DNA of 30,529 nucleotides from an uncultured Collinsella sp. (lineage in GTDB: Bacteria; Actinomycetota; Coriobacteriia; Coriobacteriales; Coriobacteriaceae). A program made the translations under genes and the position numbers. The DNA is taken from positions 1 through 30,529 of the forward strand of contig CABUNB010000030.1 in the NCBI GenBank assembly GCA_902492755.1. Direction: 5' to 3'. Below, piece by piece: positions 16,695 through 24,509 of this stretch. Within the stretch, counting starts at the first letter, position 1, and every line of letters starts with the position of its first letter. Under the pieces are notes generated by a model. It saw only the letters and a list, made by a program, of their open reading frames with translations. It searched no databases and had not been told where the DNA came from.

Positions 16695-18212
16695 TTAGTT
16701 GGTAGCCATCTTTTTTGCTGCAGACTCTACGTAGTTGGCCATGTCGGCTACGTCGCAGACGTCTTCGAAGCGGACGGGTTTGGATTCGAGTTCGGCGAGC
16801 TGGGTCGGGGCGACCGTGTTGGTGGCCTGCTCGAGCACGCGCATAGCCTCAAAATCATCCTCGGGAACGTTGAGGCCCAGGGCGTCGCAGCAGGCGCGCG
16901 GGAACTTGTAGGGGCTGGCGGTCGAAAGCAACACGCGGGCCTTGGCGCCCTCGGCGGGAGTGACCTGCTCAAAGACGTGATAGCCGCAAGCGGTGTGCGG
17001 GTCAATCACATAGCCGTTCGCGTCCCAGCAGCTCTTGATGGCAGCGCGGACCTCGTCTTCGCTGGCCCAACCGCAGCCAAAGACGCTCTGGATCTTGGCC
17101 AGCAGCTCGGCGGGAACTTCGTAGCGACCAGTCTGTGCCAGCTGCTCCATAAGGCCGGCAACAAGCTCGCAGTCGCCATCGGACAGGAAGTACAGCATGC
17201 GCTCCAGGTTGGAGCTAATAAGGATGTCCATCGACGGCGAGATGGTCGTGAAGAACGGACGGTTGCGGTCGTAGACGCCGGTGGTCAGGAAGTCGGCCAG
17301 CACGTTGTTCTTGTCGCTCGCCACGACGAGCTTGGCGACGGGCAGACCCATGCGCTTGGCGTAGTAGCCGGCCAAGATATCGCCAAAGTTGCCGGTGGGC
17401 ACGCAGAACTCTACGGCGTCGCCAGCCTCGATAGCGCCGGCGCGCAGCAGCTGCGCATAGGCGGCAAAGTAGTAGACGACCTGCGGTACCAGACGGCCGA
17501 CATTGATGGAGTTGGCGCTCGAAAGCACTGTGCCAGCGGCCTCCAGGCGCTCGGCAAGCTCCTTATCGGCAAAGATGCGCTTGACGGCGCTCTGGGCGTC
17601 GTCAAAGTTGCCGCGGATGCCGCAGACAGCGACGTTGTCGCCCTCCTGCGTGGACATCTGCAGGTTCTGGACGCGGCTGACCTTGCCCTCGGGATAAAAG
17701 ACAGTGATGCCCGTGCCCGGAGCGTCGGCAAAGCCGGCAAGTGCTGCCTTGCCCGTGTCGCCCGACGTGGCGGTGACGATCATGATGCGCTCGGCGCCGC
17801 CGTCCTTGGCAGAGGTGCGGGCCATCAGGCGGGGGAGCATCTGCAGGGCGACGTCCTTAAAGGCGCTCGTGGGGCCGCCAAAGAGCTCCATCACATAGGT
17901 TTGCGGGGCGTCGGCGCCCGGTGCGGCGTCGAGTTTGACGAGCGGCGTAACCTCTTCGCTCGCGAACGTGCCGCGGTATGCCTCGTCGACACACGCCGAA
18001 ATTTCTTCGGCTGTGTAATCATTCAGTAACATTCCCAACACATCTTGAGCGATTTCAAAGTACGATTTATCTGCAAGCGAGCTGATATCGACCTGCTGGG
18101 TGCCGAGCTCGTCCGAGACAAACAAACCCCCGTCGGGAGCGATGCCGGTGCGGATTGCCACCTTACTTGAGCACGATAAAGTGCGTCCTCGTGTACTATG
18201 ATAAGTTCCCAT
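16695..18212 (-). CDS. thrC: Threonine synthase
   Basis: A 505-residue PLP enzyme converting O-phosphohomoserine to threonine. It is the long (E. coli-like, class II) form: N-terminal MGTYHSTRG, PDGGLFV near 26, then the PLP lysine at 119 in GPTSAFKDVALQML, and phosphate-binding TATSGDTGKAAL. ATG 18212 is preferred over an in-frame start at 18257 because AGGAG lies 9 nt upstream and the protein then begins at the conserved N-terminus. It is divergent from aspartate kinase (103-bp shared promoter region) and followed by a terminator before thrB. Confidence 0.95.
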   Translation of the reverse strand: MGTYHSTRGRTLSCSSKVAIRTGIAPDGGLFVSDELGTQQVDISSLADKSYFEIAQDVLGMLLNDYTAEEISACVDEAYRGTFASEEVTPLVKLDAAPGADAPQTYVMELFGGPTSAFKDVALQMLPRLMARTSAKDGGAERIMIVTATSGDTGKAALAGFADAPGTGITVFYPEGKVSRVQNLQMSTQEGDNVAVCGIRGNFDDAQSAVKRIFADKELAERLEAAGTVLSSANSINVGRLVPQVVYYFAAYAQLLRAGAIEAGDAVEFCVPTGNFGDILAGYYAKRMGLPVAKLVVASDKNNVLADFLTTGVYDRNRPFFTTISPSMDILISSNLERMLYFLSDGDCELVAGLMEQLAQTGRYEVPAELLAKIQSVFGCGWASEDEVRAAIKSCWDANGYVIDPHTACGYHVFEQVTPAEGAKARVLLSTASPYKFPRACCDALGLNVPEDDFEAMRVLEQATNTVAPTQLAELESKPVRFEDVCDVADMANYVESAAKKMATN

Positions 18213-18315
18213 ATAACACTGCTCCTCGGATGCCTTGGTCCCAATCGGTGAAACCATGGTATCAGAGCGCGCAAAACAGGTTTGCAGAGGCTTTTAGAAA
18301 GGTAACCTCAAGCCC

Positions 18316-19704
18316 ATGATTAAGATTGCCAAGTTTGGCGGCTCGTCGGTCGCCGACGCCGAACACTTTAAGAAGATCAAGGCCATTGTCGACGCCGACC
18401 CTGCCCGCCGTTTTGTGGTGGTTTCTGCCTGCGGTCGCCGCTTTAAGGGCGACACCAAGGTGACCGATCTGCTCTACTTGGTTAACGCGCACGTCAAGTA
18501 CCACGTGTCGTGCGAGGAGCTGCTCGAGGACATCGGCCAGCGCTACTTTGATATTGCTGACGAGCTGGAGCTCACCTATCCCATCCGCGAGGAGTTCGCG
18601 GCCTTTGCCGAGCGCGCCCGCTCGGGTGGCTACTCCACCGAGGAGCTCGTGAGCCGTGGCGAGTACTTCACCGCTCGCCTGATGGCCGAGTACCTGGGTT
18701 TGCCGTTCCTGGACGCCGCGACGGTTGTGGCGTTCCATCACGACGGCACGCTCAGCATGAACCGCACCTCCGAGCTGGTGCAGGAGTACGGTCAGCAGGG
18801 CGGCTTCGTTATGCCTGGCTTCTACGGCGCGACGCGTGAGGGGCAGATCAAGCTGCTCGACCGTGGCGGCGGCGATATTTCCGGTTCGATCCTGGCCAAG
18901 TGCTTGGGCGCCGATCTATACGAGAACTGGACCGACGTCTCGGGCTTCTACTCTGCTGACCCGCGCATCGTGCCCGAGGCTCAGCCCATTGCGCGCGTTA
19001 CCTACGAGGAGCTGCGCGAGCTTTCGTACATGGGTGCAAGCGTCCTGCACGAGGAGGCCGTGTTCCCCGTACGCGAGGCGGGCATTCCGCTGGTCATCAA
19101 GAACACCAACGCGCCGCAGGACCCCGGCACCATCATTAGCGAGACGGCTGACGAGGGTGAGGCAGAGCCCATCATTACCGGCGTGACCGGCAAACGCGGT
19201 TTTGTCGCCATCAATGTGGCCCGCGACCGCACCAAGCCCCGTGTCGGCTTTATGCGCCGCGCGCTTTCGGTGTTCGAGCGCTATGACGTTTCCGTTGAGC
19301 ACATGCCCACCGGCGTCGACCGCTTTGGCGCCGTGGTGCAGGAGCAGGACGTTCACGATTCGCTGTACTCGCTTGTGGGCGACATTCAGCAGGAGGTCGA
19401 GCCGCTCGAGATCGAGGTTGTCGAGGGCCTGGCGCTTATCGCTACCGTTGGCCGCAACCTGCGCGGTCGCGCCGGCATCTCTGGCCACCTGTTTGGCATG
19501 CTTGGCCAGGCGGGCGTGAGCGTGCGTATGATTTCGCAGAGCTGCGACGAGATCAACATCATCATCGGCGTGGAGGAGAAGGACTTCGATCTGGCGATCC
19601 GGACCATCTACCGCGCCTTCTCCGATGAGAACGGTATTGTAAAGGTCTCCGACCTGGAGGCTTCCGCGCCGGTCGATCCCGCCTTGGCCGCGCTCCACAA
19701 GTAG
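18316..19704 (+). CDS. lysC: Aspartate kinase
   Basis: Phosphorylates aspartate, the first step towards lysine, threonine and methionine. 462 residues: amino acid kinase domain with KFGGSSVADAEHFKKI at 5-20 and VVSACGRRFKGDTKVTD near 36-52, the aspartate-binding FLDAATVV segment, then GGGDISGSILA. From about residue 300 there are two ACT-type regulatory domains (VGFMRRALSVFERYDVSVEHMPTG; GRNLRGRAGISGHLFGMLGQAGVSVRMISQ). It is monofunctional, with no homoserine dehydrogenase fused. AAAGG lies about 13 nt before the ATG, a long spacing. It is divergent from thrC and upstream of asd. Confidence 0.94.
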   Translation: MIKIAKFGGSSVADAEHFKKIKAIVDADPARRFVVVSACGRRFKGDTKVTDLLYLVNAHVKYHVSCEELLEDIGQRYFDIADELELTYPIREEFAAFAERARSGGYSTEELVSRGEYFTARLMAEYLGLPFLDAATVVAFHHDGTLSMNRTSELVQEYGQQGGFVMPGFYGATREGQIKLLDRGGGDISGSILAKCLGADLYENWTDVSGFYSADPRIVPEAQPIARVTYEELRELSYMGASVLHEEAVFPVREAGIPLVIKNTNAPQDPGTIISETADEGEAEPIITGVTGKRGFVAINVARDRTKPRVGFMRRALSVFERYDVSVEHMPTGVDRFGAVVQEQDVHDSLYSLVGDIQQEVEPLEIEVVEGLALIATVGRNLRGRAGISGHLFGMLGQAGVSVRMISQSCDEINIIIGVEEKDFDLAIRTIYRAFSDENGIVKVSDLEASAPVDPALAALHK

Positions 19705-19716
19705 CTGCTATCACGC

Positions 19717-19746
19717 TAGATTTTTGAGTCATGTCTCAAAAATCTA
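19717..19746. repeat. Hairpin repeat family R2, copy 2
   Basis: TAGATTTTTGAG (19717-19728) and CTCAAAAATCTA (19735-19746) form a perfect 12-bp stem with loop TCATGT. It begins 13 bp after the lysC stop and closely matches the hairpin at 6434-6462. No U-run follows, so it is listed as a repeat, not a terminator. Confidence 0.65.
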
Positions 19747-19879
19747 CAGCGGGGCGTTTCGTTTCGGTTTCGTTTCGACGGGGCGGGTTTTGTATCCGCC
19801 CCGTTCTTGTATAAACTGGGCAAGAATATCCAGCCTGCTTGGCGTGCGGGCAAAAGCCACAACCTTTAAAGGGGGAAGC

Positions 19880-20905
19880 ATGAAACAGTACACGGTTGCT
19901 ATTTTGGGCGCGACGGGAGCCGTGGGCACCCAGATGCTCGAGTGCCTCAACGAGCAGGAGTTTCCGGTCGGCAAGCTCAAGCTGCTAGCGAGCGCGCGCT
20001 CTGCGGGCAAGACCGTCGAGTTCCGCGGCGAGCAGATCGTGATCGAAGAGGCTTGTTCCGAGGCCTTTGAGGGCTGTGACATTGTGCTTGGAGCCGCCGG
20101 CGACGACATCGCGAAGGAGCTACTGCCCGAGGCCGTCAAGCGCGGTGCCGTCGTGGTCGACAACAGCCATGCCTTCCGCATGGATCCCGAGGTGCCGCTG
20201 GTCGTCCCGGAGATTAATGCCGACGATATCAAGTGGCATCACGGTCTTATCGCCAATCCCAACTGTGCAACCATCATCGGTCTGGTTCCCACGTGGCCGC
20301 TGCATCAGCTCGCCGGCGTGAAGCGCATGATCGTCTCGACGTATCAGGCGGCTTCGGGTGCCGGCGCTCCCGGTATGGCCGAGCTCGAGACTCAGTTGGC
20401 CGCCCTGGGCCGCGGCGAGGAGATTCCCGAGCCGCGTGCATTTGCCGCCCAGCTGGCGAGCAACCTGATTCCGCAGATCGGCGGCGTCAAGGAGGAGGGC
20501 TTTACCTCCGAGGAGATGAAGCTGCAAAACGAGGGCCGTAAGATCATGCATCTGCCCGAGCTGCGCGTGAACTGCACCTGCGTGCGCGTGCCCGTGCTGC
20601 GTTCGCACTCCGAGAGCATTACGCTCGAGTTTGAGCGCGACATCACGGTGGAAGAGGCCCGTGCTGCGCTGGCTGCCGCTCCGGGCGTGAAACTGGTTGA
20701 CGACATGAGCGCCGAAGATGCGCACGATCGCTTCCCCATGCCGATGGATACGTCCGACCAGGACCTGATTTGGGTCGGCCGCGTGCGTCGCGACATCTCG
20801 AACCCTGAGGCCGCGCGCGGTATCACCTTCTGGTGCTGCGGCGACCAAATCCGTAAGGGCGCGGCAACCAACGCCGTCCAGATCGCTAAGCTGCTCTGCG
20901 AGTAG
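19880..20905 (+). CDS. asd: Aspartate-semialdehyde dehydrogenase
   Basis: Reduces aspartyl phosphate to aspartate semialdehyde with NADPH, the branch point to lysine/cell wall diaminopimelate and to threonine/methionine. 341 residues. The Rossmann motif is GATGAVGTQML at 10-20 and the catalytic Cys is Cys129 in NPNCATI. QAASGAGAPGM follows near 155, with the late RVPVLRSHSE holding the substrate Arg/His. ATG 19880 follows GGGGGAAGC; in-frame upstream codons look non-coding. It lies 175 bp after lysC, the intervening DNA carrying hairpin repeat R2, and is followed by structured element copy D. Confidence 0.95.
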   Translation: MKQYTVAILGATGAVGTQMLECLNEQEFPVGKLKLLASARSAGKTVEFRGEQIVIEEACSEAFEGCDIVLGAAGDDIAKELLPEAVKRGAVVVDNSHAFRMDPEVPLVVPEINADDIKWHHGLIANPNCATIIGLVPTWPLHQLAGVKRMIVSTYQAASGAGAPGMAELETQLAALGRGEEIPEPRAFAAQLASNLIPQIGGVKEEGFTSEEMKLQNEGRKIMHLPELRVNCTCVRVPVLRSHSESITLEFERDITVEEARAALAAAPGVKLVDDMSAEDAHDRFPMPMDTSDQDLIWVGRVRRDISNPEAARGITFWCCGDQIRKGAATNAVQIAKLLCE

Positions 20906-20917
20906 TGTGGCCTGTCC

Positions 20918-21047
20918 GGCGGGGGCCGGGCTTAGTTTTCAGAACGTCCTCGACCATGTGTGGCGCCTTGTCCTGCTCCTTCGGAGCCGCGGACAAGGCG
21001 CCACACTGGTCTGCGGAGTGTTCTGAAAACTAAGCCCGGCCCCCGCC
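20918..21047 (+). repeat. Structured intergenic element, copy D
   Basis: The outer stem pairs 20918-20945 with 21020-21047 (28 bp, perfect). GTCCTC (20946-20951) faces TGCGGAGT (21012-21019). GACC (20952-20955) pairs with GGTC (21008-21011). ATG is bulged at 20956-20958. The inner stem TGTGGCGCCTTGTCC (20959-20973) pairs with 20991-21005, capped by GCTCC-TTC-GGAGC. The cap is nearly identical to that of copy B read on the minus strand. It starts 12 bp after the asd stop. Confidence 0.8.
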
Positions 21048-21163
21048 TGCGGTGACTCGGCTGCGAGCGGCCTGCGATGGGGCCGTTGCTGGTTGGGGCC
21101 GCTGGGCTGATGTGGGGGCACGTGGCCGTTGCAGGCCCTGGTCCCGGCGGCGGCCCCGGCGCT

Positions 21164-21306
21164 TTGCGCCTGCCGCCTTGGGGGACTGTGGGGCGCGGCC
21201 GGCAGCTGCGGCGCGTTGCGCCTGCTGCCTGCGGGGACTTTGGGGTCGTGCGGTAGCTGCGGCGTTGCGTGCCTGCTGCCTTGGGTGACTTTGGGGTCGA
21301 TTGGGG
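21164..21306. repeat. Degenerate G-rich tandem repeat, about 50-bp unit
   Basis: Three imperfect units start at TTGCG (21164, 21216, 21265), each with CTGC(C/T)GCCT, then GGGACTnTGGGG and GC(A/T)GCTGCGGCG where present. Unit lengths of 52 and 49 bp differ. The strand is strongly G-rich. It fills the gap between element D and the alkyltransferase gene. The minus strand has a proline-rich open frame but no start signals I trust. Confidence 0.5.
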
Positions 21307-21358
21307 TTGTCTGCACAATTCGCGGTATTATGGTGCGGAGTTTTGAAAGGAGCCGCTG

Positions 21359-21937
21359 GTGGTCACGACGACATTTGCTTCGCCTTTGGGCGAAATCCTG
21401 CTTGCCGCTGATGGCCGCGGTTTGACGGGGCTTTGGTTTGAGGGGCAGGAGCACTTTGGTTCCACGCTTCTCCGGGAAGACCCCGAACATGTTGAAGGCG
21501 CCGACGCGGTTTCCGGTACCGGTGGGATGTCTTCGGTGAGTCCGGCAAATGGCGCGGCTTCTTCGGTGCTAGAGCGTTCTTGGGCTTGGCTGAATGCTTA
21601 TTTTGCGGGGCAGGAGCCTCGGTTTACGCCGCCGTTGCATATGATCGGCACGGCGTTTCAGCGTGAAGTTTGGTTTGAACTGCTTTCAATTCCGCGTGGC
21701 GAGGTCGCTACGTATGGCGAGGTCGCCCAGCGTGTTGCGGCTCGACATCGTGTGCCGGGAAACGAGGCACCCGTCGTGTCTCCTCGTGCGGTGGGGGCTG
21801 CGGTTGCGCGTAATCCCATTTCGATTATCGTGCCGTGCCATCGCGTGGTCGCGGCCGACGGATCGCTCAACGGATATGCCGGCGGGCTTGATCGCAAGGA
21901 GTGGCTGCTTCGGCTTGAGGGCGCGTACGAGGAATAA
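21359..21937 (+). CDS. ogt: Methylated-DNA--[protein]-cysteine S-methyltransferase
   Basis: Suicide repair protein that removes alkyl groups from O6-alkylguanine. 192 residues, with the acceptor Cys160 in IIVPCHRVV and the DNA-binding helix GEVATYGEVAQRVAA (about 114-128); the GY(A)GG substrate loop follows. It starts at GTG 21359 with GAAAGGAG six nt upstream. Two low-complexity inserts are seen, residues 45-68 (Ser/Gly/Ala-rich) and 131-142 inside the active domain (RVPGNEAPVVSP), so it is longer than the minimal family. No SOS box is visible upstream. Confidence 0.93.
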   Translation: MVTTTFASPLGEILLAADGRGLTGLWFEGQEHFGSTLLREDPEHVEGADAVSGTGGMSSVSPANGAASSVLERSWAWLNAYFAGQEPRFTPPLHMIGTAFQREVWFELLSIPRGEVATYGEVAQRVAARHRVPGNEAPVVSPRAVGAAVARNPISIIVPCHRVVAADGSLNGYAGGLDRKEWLLRLEGAYEE

Positions 21938-21960
21938 CGCCAGGGCACTTTGCATAACTA

Positions 21961-21999
21961 GGGCGCCGTGAAAGGACGAGTCACTGTCCCTCCGCGCCC
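21961..21999 (+). terminator. Stem-loop after the alkyltransferase gene
   Basis: GGGCGC (21961-21966) pairs with GCGCCC (21994-21999), with GGAC/GTCC inside (21974-21977, 21986-21989). No T-run follows; a weak call. Confidence 0.3.
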
Positions 22000-22030
22000 G
22001 GCATGCGTCAAAGCGCTCGACACGTGCGCC

Positions 22031-22133
22031 TTAAGTTTGGTTAAGCCACATCCTGCGTATTTAAAAACGCGCAGGTTGAGCAGCTAAGGCTGCGCTAAGG
22101 CGGTTGACGGTACGCTATCATCGGCAGTATCGA
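22031..22133 (+). promoter_or_regulatory. Promoter and possible response-regulator sites of the two-component operon
   Basis: TTGACG (22104-22109) and TATCGA (22128-22133), 18 bp apart, form a promoter-like pair about 33 bp before the response-regulator start. Upstream are two direct-repeat pairs, TTAAG (22031, 22041; 10 bp apart) and CTAAGG (22084, 22095; 11 bp apart). This is the spacing used by OmpR-family dimers, so autoregulation is possible. Confidence 0.4.
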
Positions 22134-22165
22134 AACCTGTAGAGCCATGCGCCAAAGGAGCAACT

Positions 22166-22849
22166 ATGAAGCTGATGCTTGCCGAGGACGAACCTGGTCT
22201 CTCCCGCGCCCTCACCGCGATTCTTCAACATAGCGACTACGAGGTCGACACCGCCCTCGACGGCTTGACGGCGCTCGAGAATCTACTCACCAACGATTAC
22301 GACGCCGCAATCCTGGACATCATGATGCCCGGCATGGACGGCATCGAGGTGCTCAAGCGTACACGCGCCGCCGGAAAGCGACTGCCCATCATCATGCTCA
22401 CGGCAAAAAGCGAGGTGTCCGATAAGGTCGAGGGCCTGGATGCCGGTGCCAACGATTACCTGACCAAGCCGTTTGCCGCCAAGGAACTGCTCGCTCGCAT
22501 TCGTGCCATGACGCGTGCCGCGACGGCAATTGACGCCACGACGCTCAGCGTGGGCAACGTGCGCCTCGACACGGCATCGTGCACGCTCGTTGGCCCTTTG
22601 GGCGAGGAGCACCTGGCCAATCGCGAGTTTCAGCTTATGGAACTCTTTATGCGCAACGCCGGCACGCGTATGCCCACCGAGCGTCTGATGCTCGAGGTTT
22701 GGGGCGAGGACGCGCCCGAAGGTGCCAATGTGGTGTGGGTCTATATCTCGTACCTGCGCAAAAAGCTGACGGCGCTTGGTGCCGACGTGGCCATCCGCGC
22801 GTCGCGCAACCAGGGATATTCGCTTGAGGTTGTCGAGGAAGGCGAGTAG
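22166..22849 (+). CDS. OmpR-family response regulator
   Basis: A 227-residue two-component regulator. The receiver domain has an acidic pocket at Glu7/Asp8, the phospho-acceptor Asp51 in AILDIMMPGMDG, Thr79 and Lys101 in LTKPF. The C-terminal winged helix (about 128-222) ends in the typical VWVYISYLRKKL and IRASRNQGYSL. AAAGGAG precedes the ATG. The partner kinase gene starts 2 bp after the stop. The target genes are unknown. Confidence 0.93.
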   Translation: MKLMLAEDEPGLSRALTAILQHSDYEVDTALDGLTALENLLTNDYDAAILDIMMPGMDGIEVLKRTRAAGKRLPIIMLTAKSEVSDKVEGLDAGANDYLTKPFAAKELLARIRAMTRAATAIDATTLSVGNVRLDTASCTLVGPLGEEHLANREFQLMELFMRNAGTRMPTERLMLEVWGEDAPEGANVVWVYISYLRKKLTALGADVAIRASRNQGYSLEVVEEGE

Positions 22850-22851
22850 GA

Positions 22852-24237
22852 GTGGGCGTACGCGCGTGGTGCAAGCGCATGACGGCAAAGCTCGGCATGG
22901 GCGCGGACTCGGGCAATCCAGGGCGCGCCGATGTTGCCAGTGCATTGGGCCGCCGCTTGCGCCGCAAGTTCATCCTCGTTGCCATGGGCGCCGTGACCGT
23001 GGTGCTCACGCTCATCATTGCCGGCATCAATGTCGTGAATTACTCGCATGTCTGCAAAATGGCCGATGCACGCTTGGACTATATCCTGGCAGGCAAGGGC
23101 GGCATCGATTGGGAAGAAGAGCCCAGGACCGATCTCGGCAATGGCGGGGATGCGAACACCGGCATGGTTGCGGATGGCGATCGAGCGGGCGCTCGCGTGG
23201 GGCATTTTGAAGGCATGACGGCGGAGTCTCCCTTCGACACGCGCTACTTTACGGTGACGTTTGTCGATGGGCAGGTGGTCGATGTCAATACCGCCCGCAT
23301 TGCCGCGGTGGGCGCCAAGCGTGCCGCCCGTATTGCCACGGAACTGGATTCCAAGGGCCTGACCTCTGGGTTTTCTGGCAACTACCGCTATACGATTGCG
23401 GCTCAAGGCGAGAAGACCACCTATGTGTTCGTGGACTGTTCGCGCGAGCTTGCGAGCTTTCATTCGTTTTTGAGCGCGAGTGTGGCAATCAGTTGCATTG
23501 GCTGGCTGGCGGTGCTGGCAATTGTAACGGTCGCATCGGGCGCCGTGATTCGACCGATGGTCGAGAGCTACAGCAAGCAAAAACGCTTCATTACCGATGC
23601 AAGCCACGAGATCAAGACGCCGCTCGCTGTGATCGATGCCGCCAACGAGGTACAGGAGATTGAGAGCGGCGAGAGTGAGTGGACGCAGAGCATTCACGAG
23701 CAGGTGGCGCGACTGACGGCACTTACGGAGCGTCTGGTATTTTTGGCGCGCATGGACGAGGGCTCGGCGGGCTTTACCATGGCGTCGATCGATCTCTCGG
23801 AGGCAGTTGACAAGGCAGCCGCGCCGTTTGAATCGGTGGCGGTCTCGCGCGGCAAGCGCCTGTCGATGTCGGTCGCGACCGGCGTGCGCGCTCATGCCGA
23901 TGCTGCGGCGGTGACGCAGGTGGTTGAGTTGCTGCTGGATAACGCCACACGCTATGCGAGCGAGGGCAGCGTGATTGAGTTGAGTTTGCGTGCCGTTTCG
24001 CGCGGTGCGGGCAAAGGCTCGGCAGAGCTTGTCGTATCGAACGCTGTAGACGAGCTGCCCGAGGGCGACCTGGATCGATTGTTCGACCGCTTCTATCGTG
24101 CGGACGTGTCGCGCAGCTCCAAGACAGGCGGCTCGGGTGTGGGCCTATCCGTCGTGCGCGCCATCGCCGAGGCCCATGGCGGCTCCGCTACCGTATCTGG
24201 CCACGACCATCAGATCACCTTCACCGTCCGCCTCTAA
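22852..24237 (+). CDS. Membrane sensor histidine kinase
   Basis: A 461-residue kinase. TM1 is at about 40-62, an extracellular sensor region at 63-205 is rich in Gly/Asp/Ala, and TM2 is at about 209-233. The HisKA domain has His252 in FITDASHEIKTPLAV. The ATPase domain has the N box LLLDNATRYA, then LFDRFYRADVSRSSKTGGSGVGLSVV and a closing G box. GTG at 22852, two bases after the response-regulator stop, is taken as the start; an in-frame ATG at 22879 has no better ribosome site. The stop codon overlaps the first bases of repeat R1 copy 2. Confidence 0.92.
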   Translation: MGVRAWCKRMTAKLGMGADSGNPGRADVASALGRRLRRKFILVAMGAVTVVLTLIIAGINVVNYSHVCKMADARLDYILAGKGGIDWEEEPRTDLGNGGDANTGMVADGDRAGARVGHFEGMTAESPFDTRYFTVTFVDGQVVDVNTARIAAVGAKRAARIATELDSKGLTSGFSGNYRYTIAAQGEKTTYVFVDCSRELASFHSFLSASVAISCIGWLAVLAIVTVASGAVIRPMVESYSKQKRFITDASHEIKTPLAVIDAANEVQEIESGESEWTQSIHEQVARLTALTERLVFLARMDEGSAGFTMASIDLSEAVDKAAAPFESVAVSRGKRLSMSVATGVRAHADAAAVTQVVELLLDNATRYASEGSVIELSLRAVSRGAGKGSAELVVSNAVDELPEGDLDRLFDRFYRADVSRSSKTGGSGVGLSVVRAIAEAHGGSATVSGHDHQITFTVRL

Positions 24238-24370
24238 AACCTGCAAAAAGGGACAGGTTTGTTTTGGCAGGTTTTATCTGGGGAAACGTCGACGGAGGAG
24301 GCTGTGCCAAAAAGGGACAGGTTTATTTTGGCAGGTTTTATCTGGGGAAACGTCGATGGAGGAGGCTGTG
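24237..24370 (+). repeat. Dispersed repeat family R1, copies 2 and 3 in tandem (64-bp unit)
   Basis: Two nearly identical 64-bp units (24243-24306 and 24307-24370) contain AAAAAGGGACAGGTTT, TTTTGGCAGGTTTTATCTGG and GGAGGAGGCTGTG. Within each, CCTGC(C)AAAA can pair with TTTTGGCAGG. Copy 2 starts at the last base of the histidine kinase stop codon. With the adjoining 62-bp repeats this fills the gap between the convergent kinase and CLC genes. Confidence 0.8.
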
Positions 24371-24371
24371 G

Positions 24372-24495
24372 GCGGAAACCGTGTCCCGGTTTGACGCCTC
24401 GGAATGGGATGAGCTTTCCCCTTGGAGGGCCTAGCGGAAACCGTGTCCCGGAATACAGCCTCAGAGTGGCATGCCGTTTCCGGTTGAGACCACCT
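24372..24495 (+). repeat. Tandem repeat family R3, two 62-bp units
   Basis: Two units (24372-24433, 24434-24495) begin with the identical 18-mer GCGGAAACCGTGTCCCGG and share GCCTC, GA-TGG-ATG and TTTCC at the same spacing. In unit 2 CGGAAAC (24435-24441) pairs with GTTTCCG (24476-24482) as a hairpin; the pairing is weaker in unit 1. Confidence 0.65.
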
Positions 24496-24509
24496 GCTTG
24501 GACATCTTT

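Noticed and set aside
20939..21490. A 183-codon proline-rich minus-strand frame across element D and the G-rich repeats
   Set aside because: It overlaps the start of the alkyltransferase gene and a palindromic element; its openness follows from the G-rich repeat. No start signal was found.
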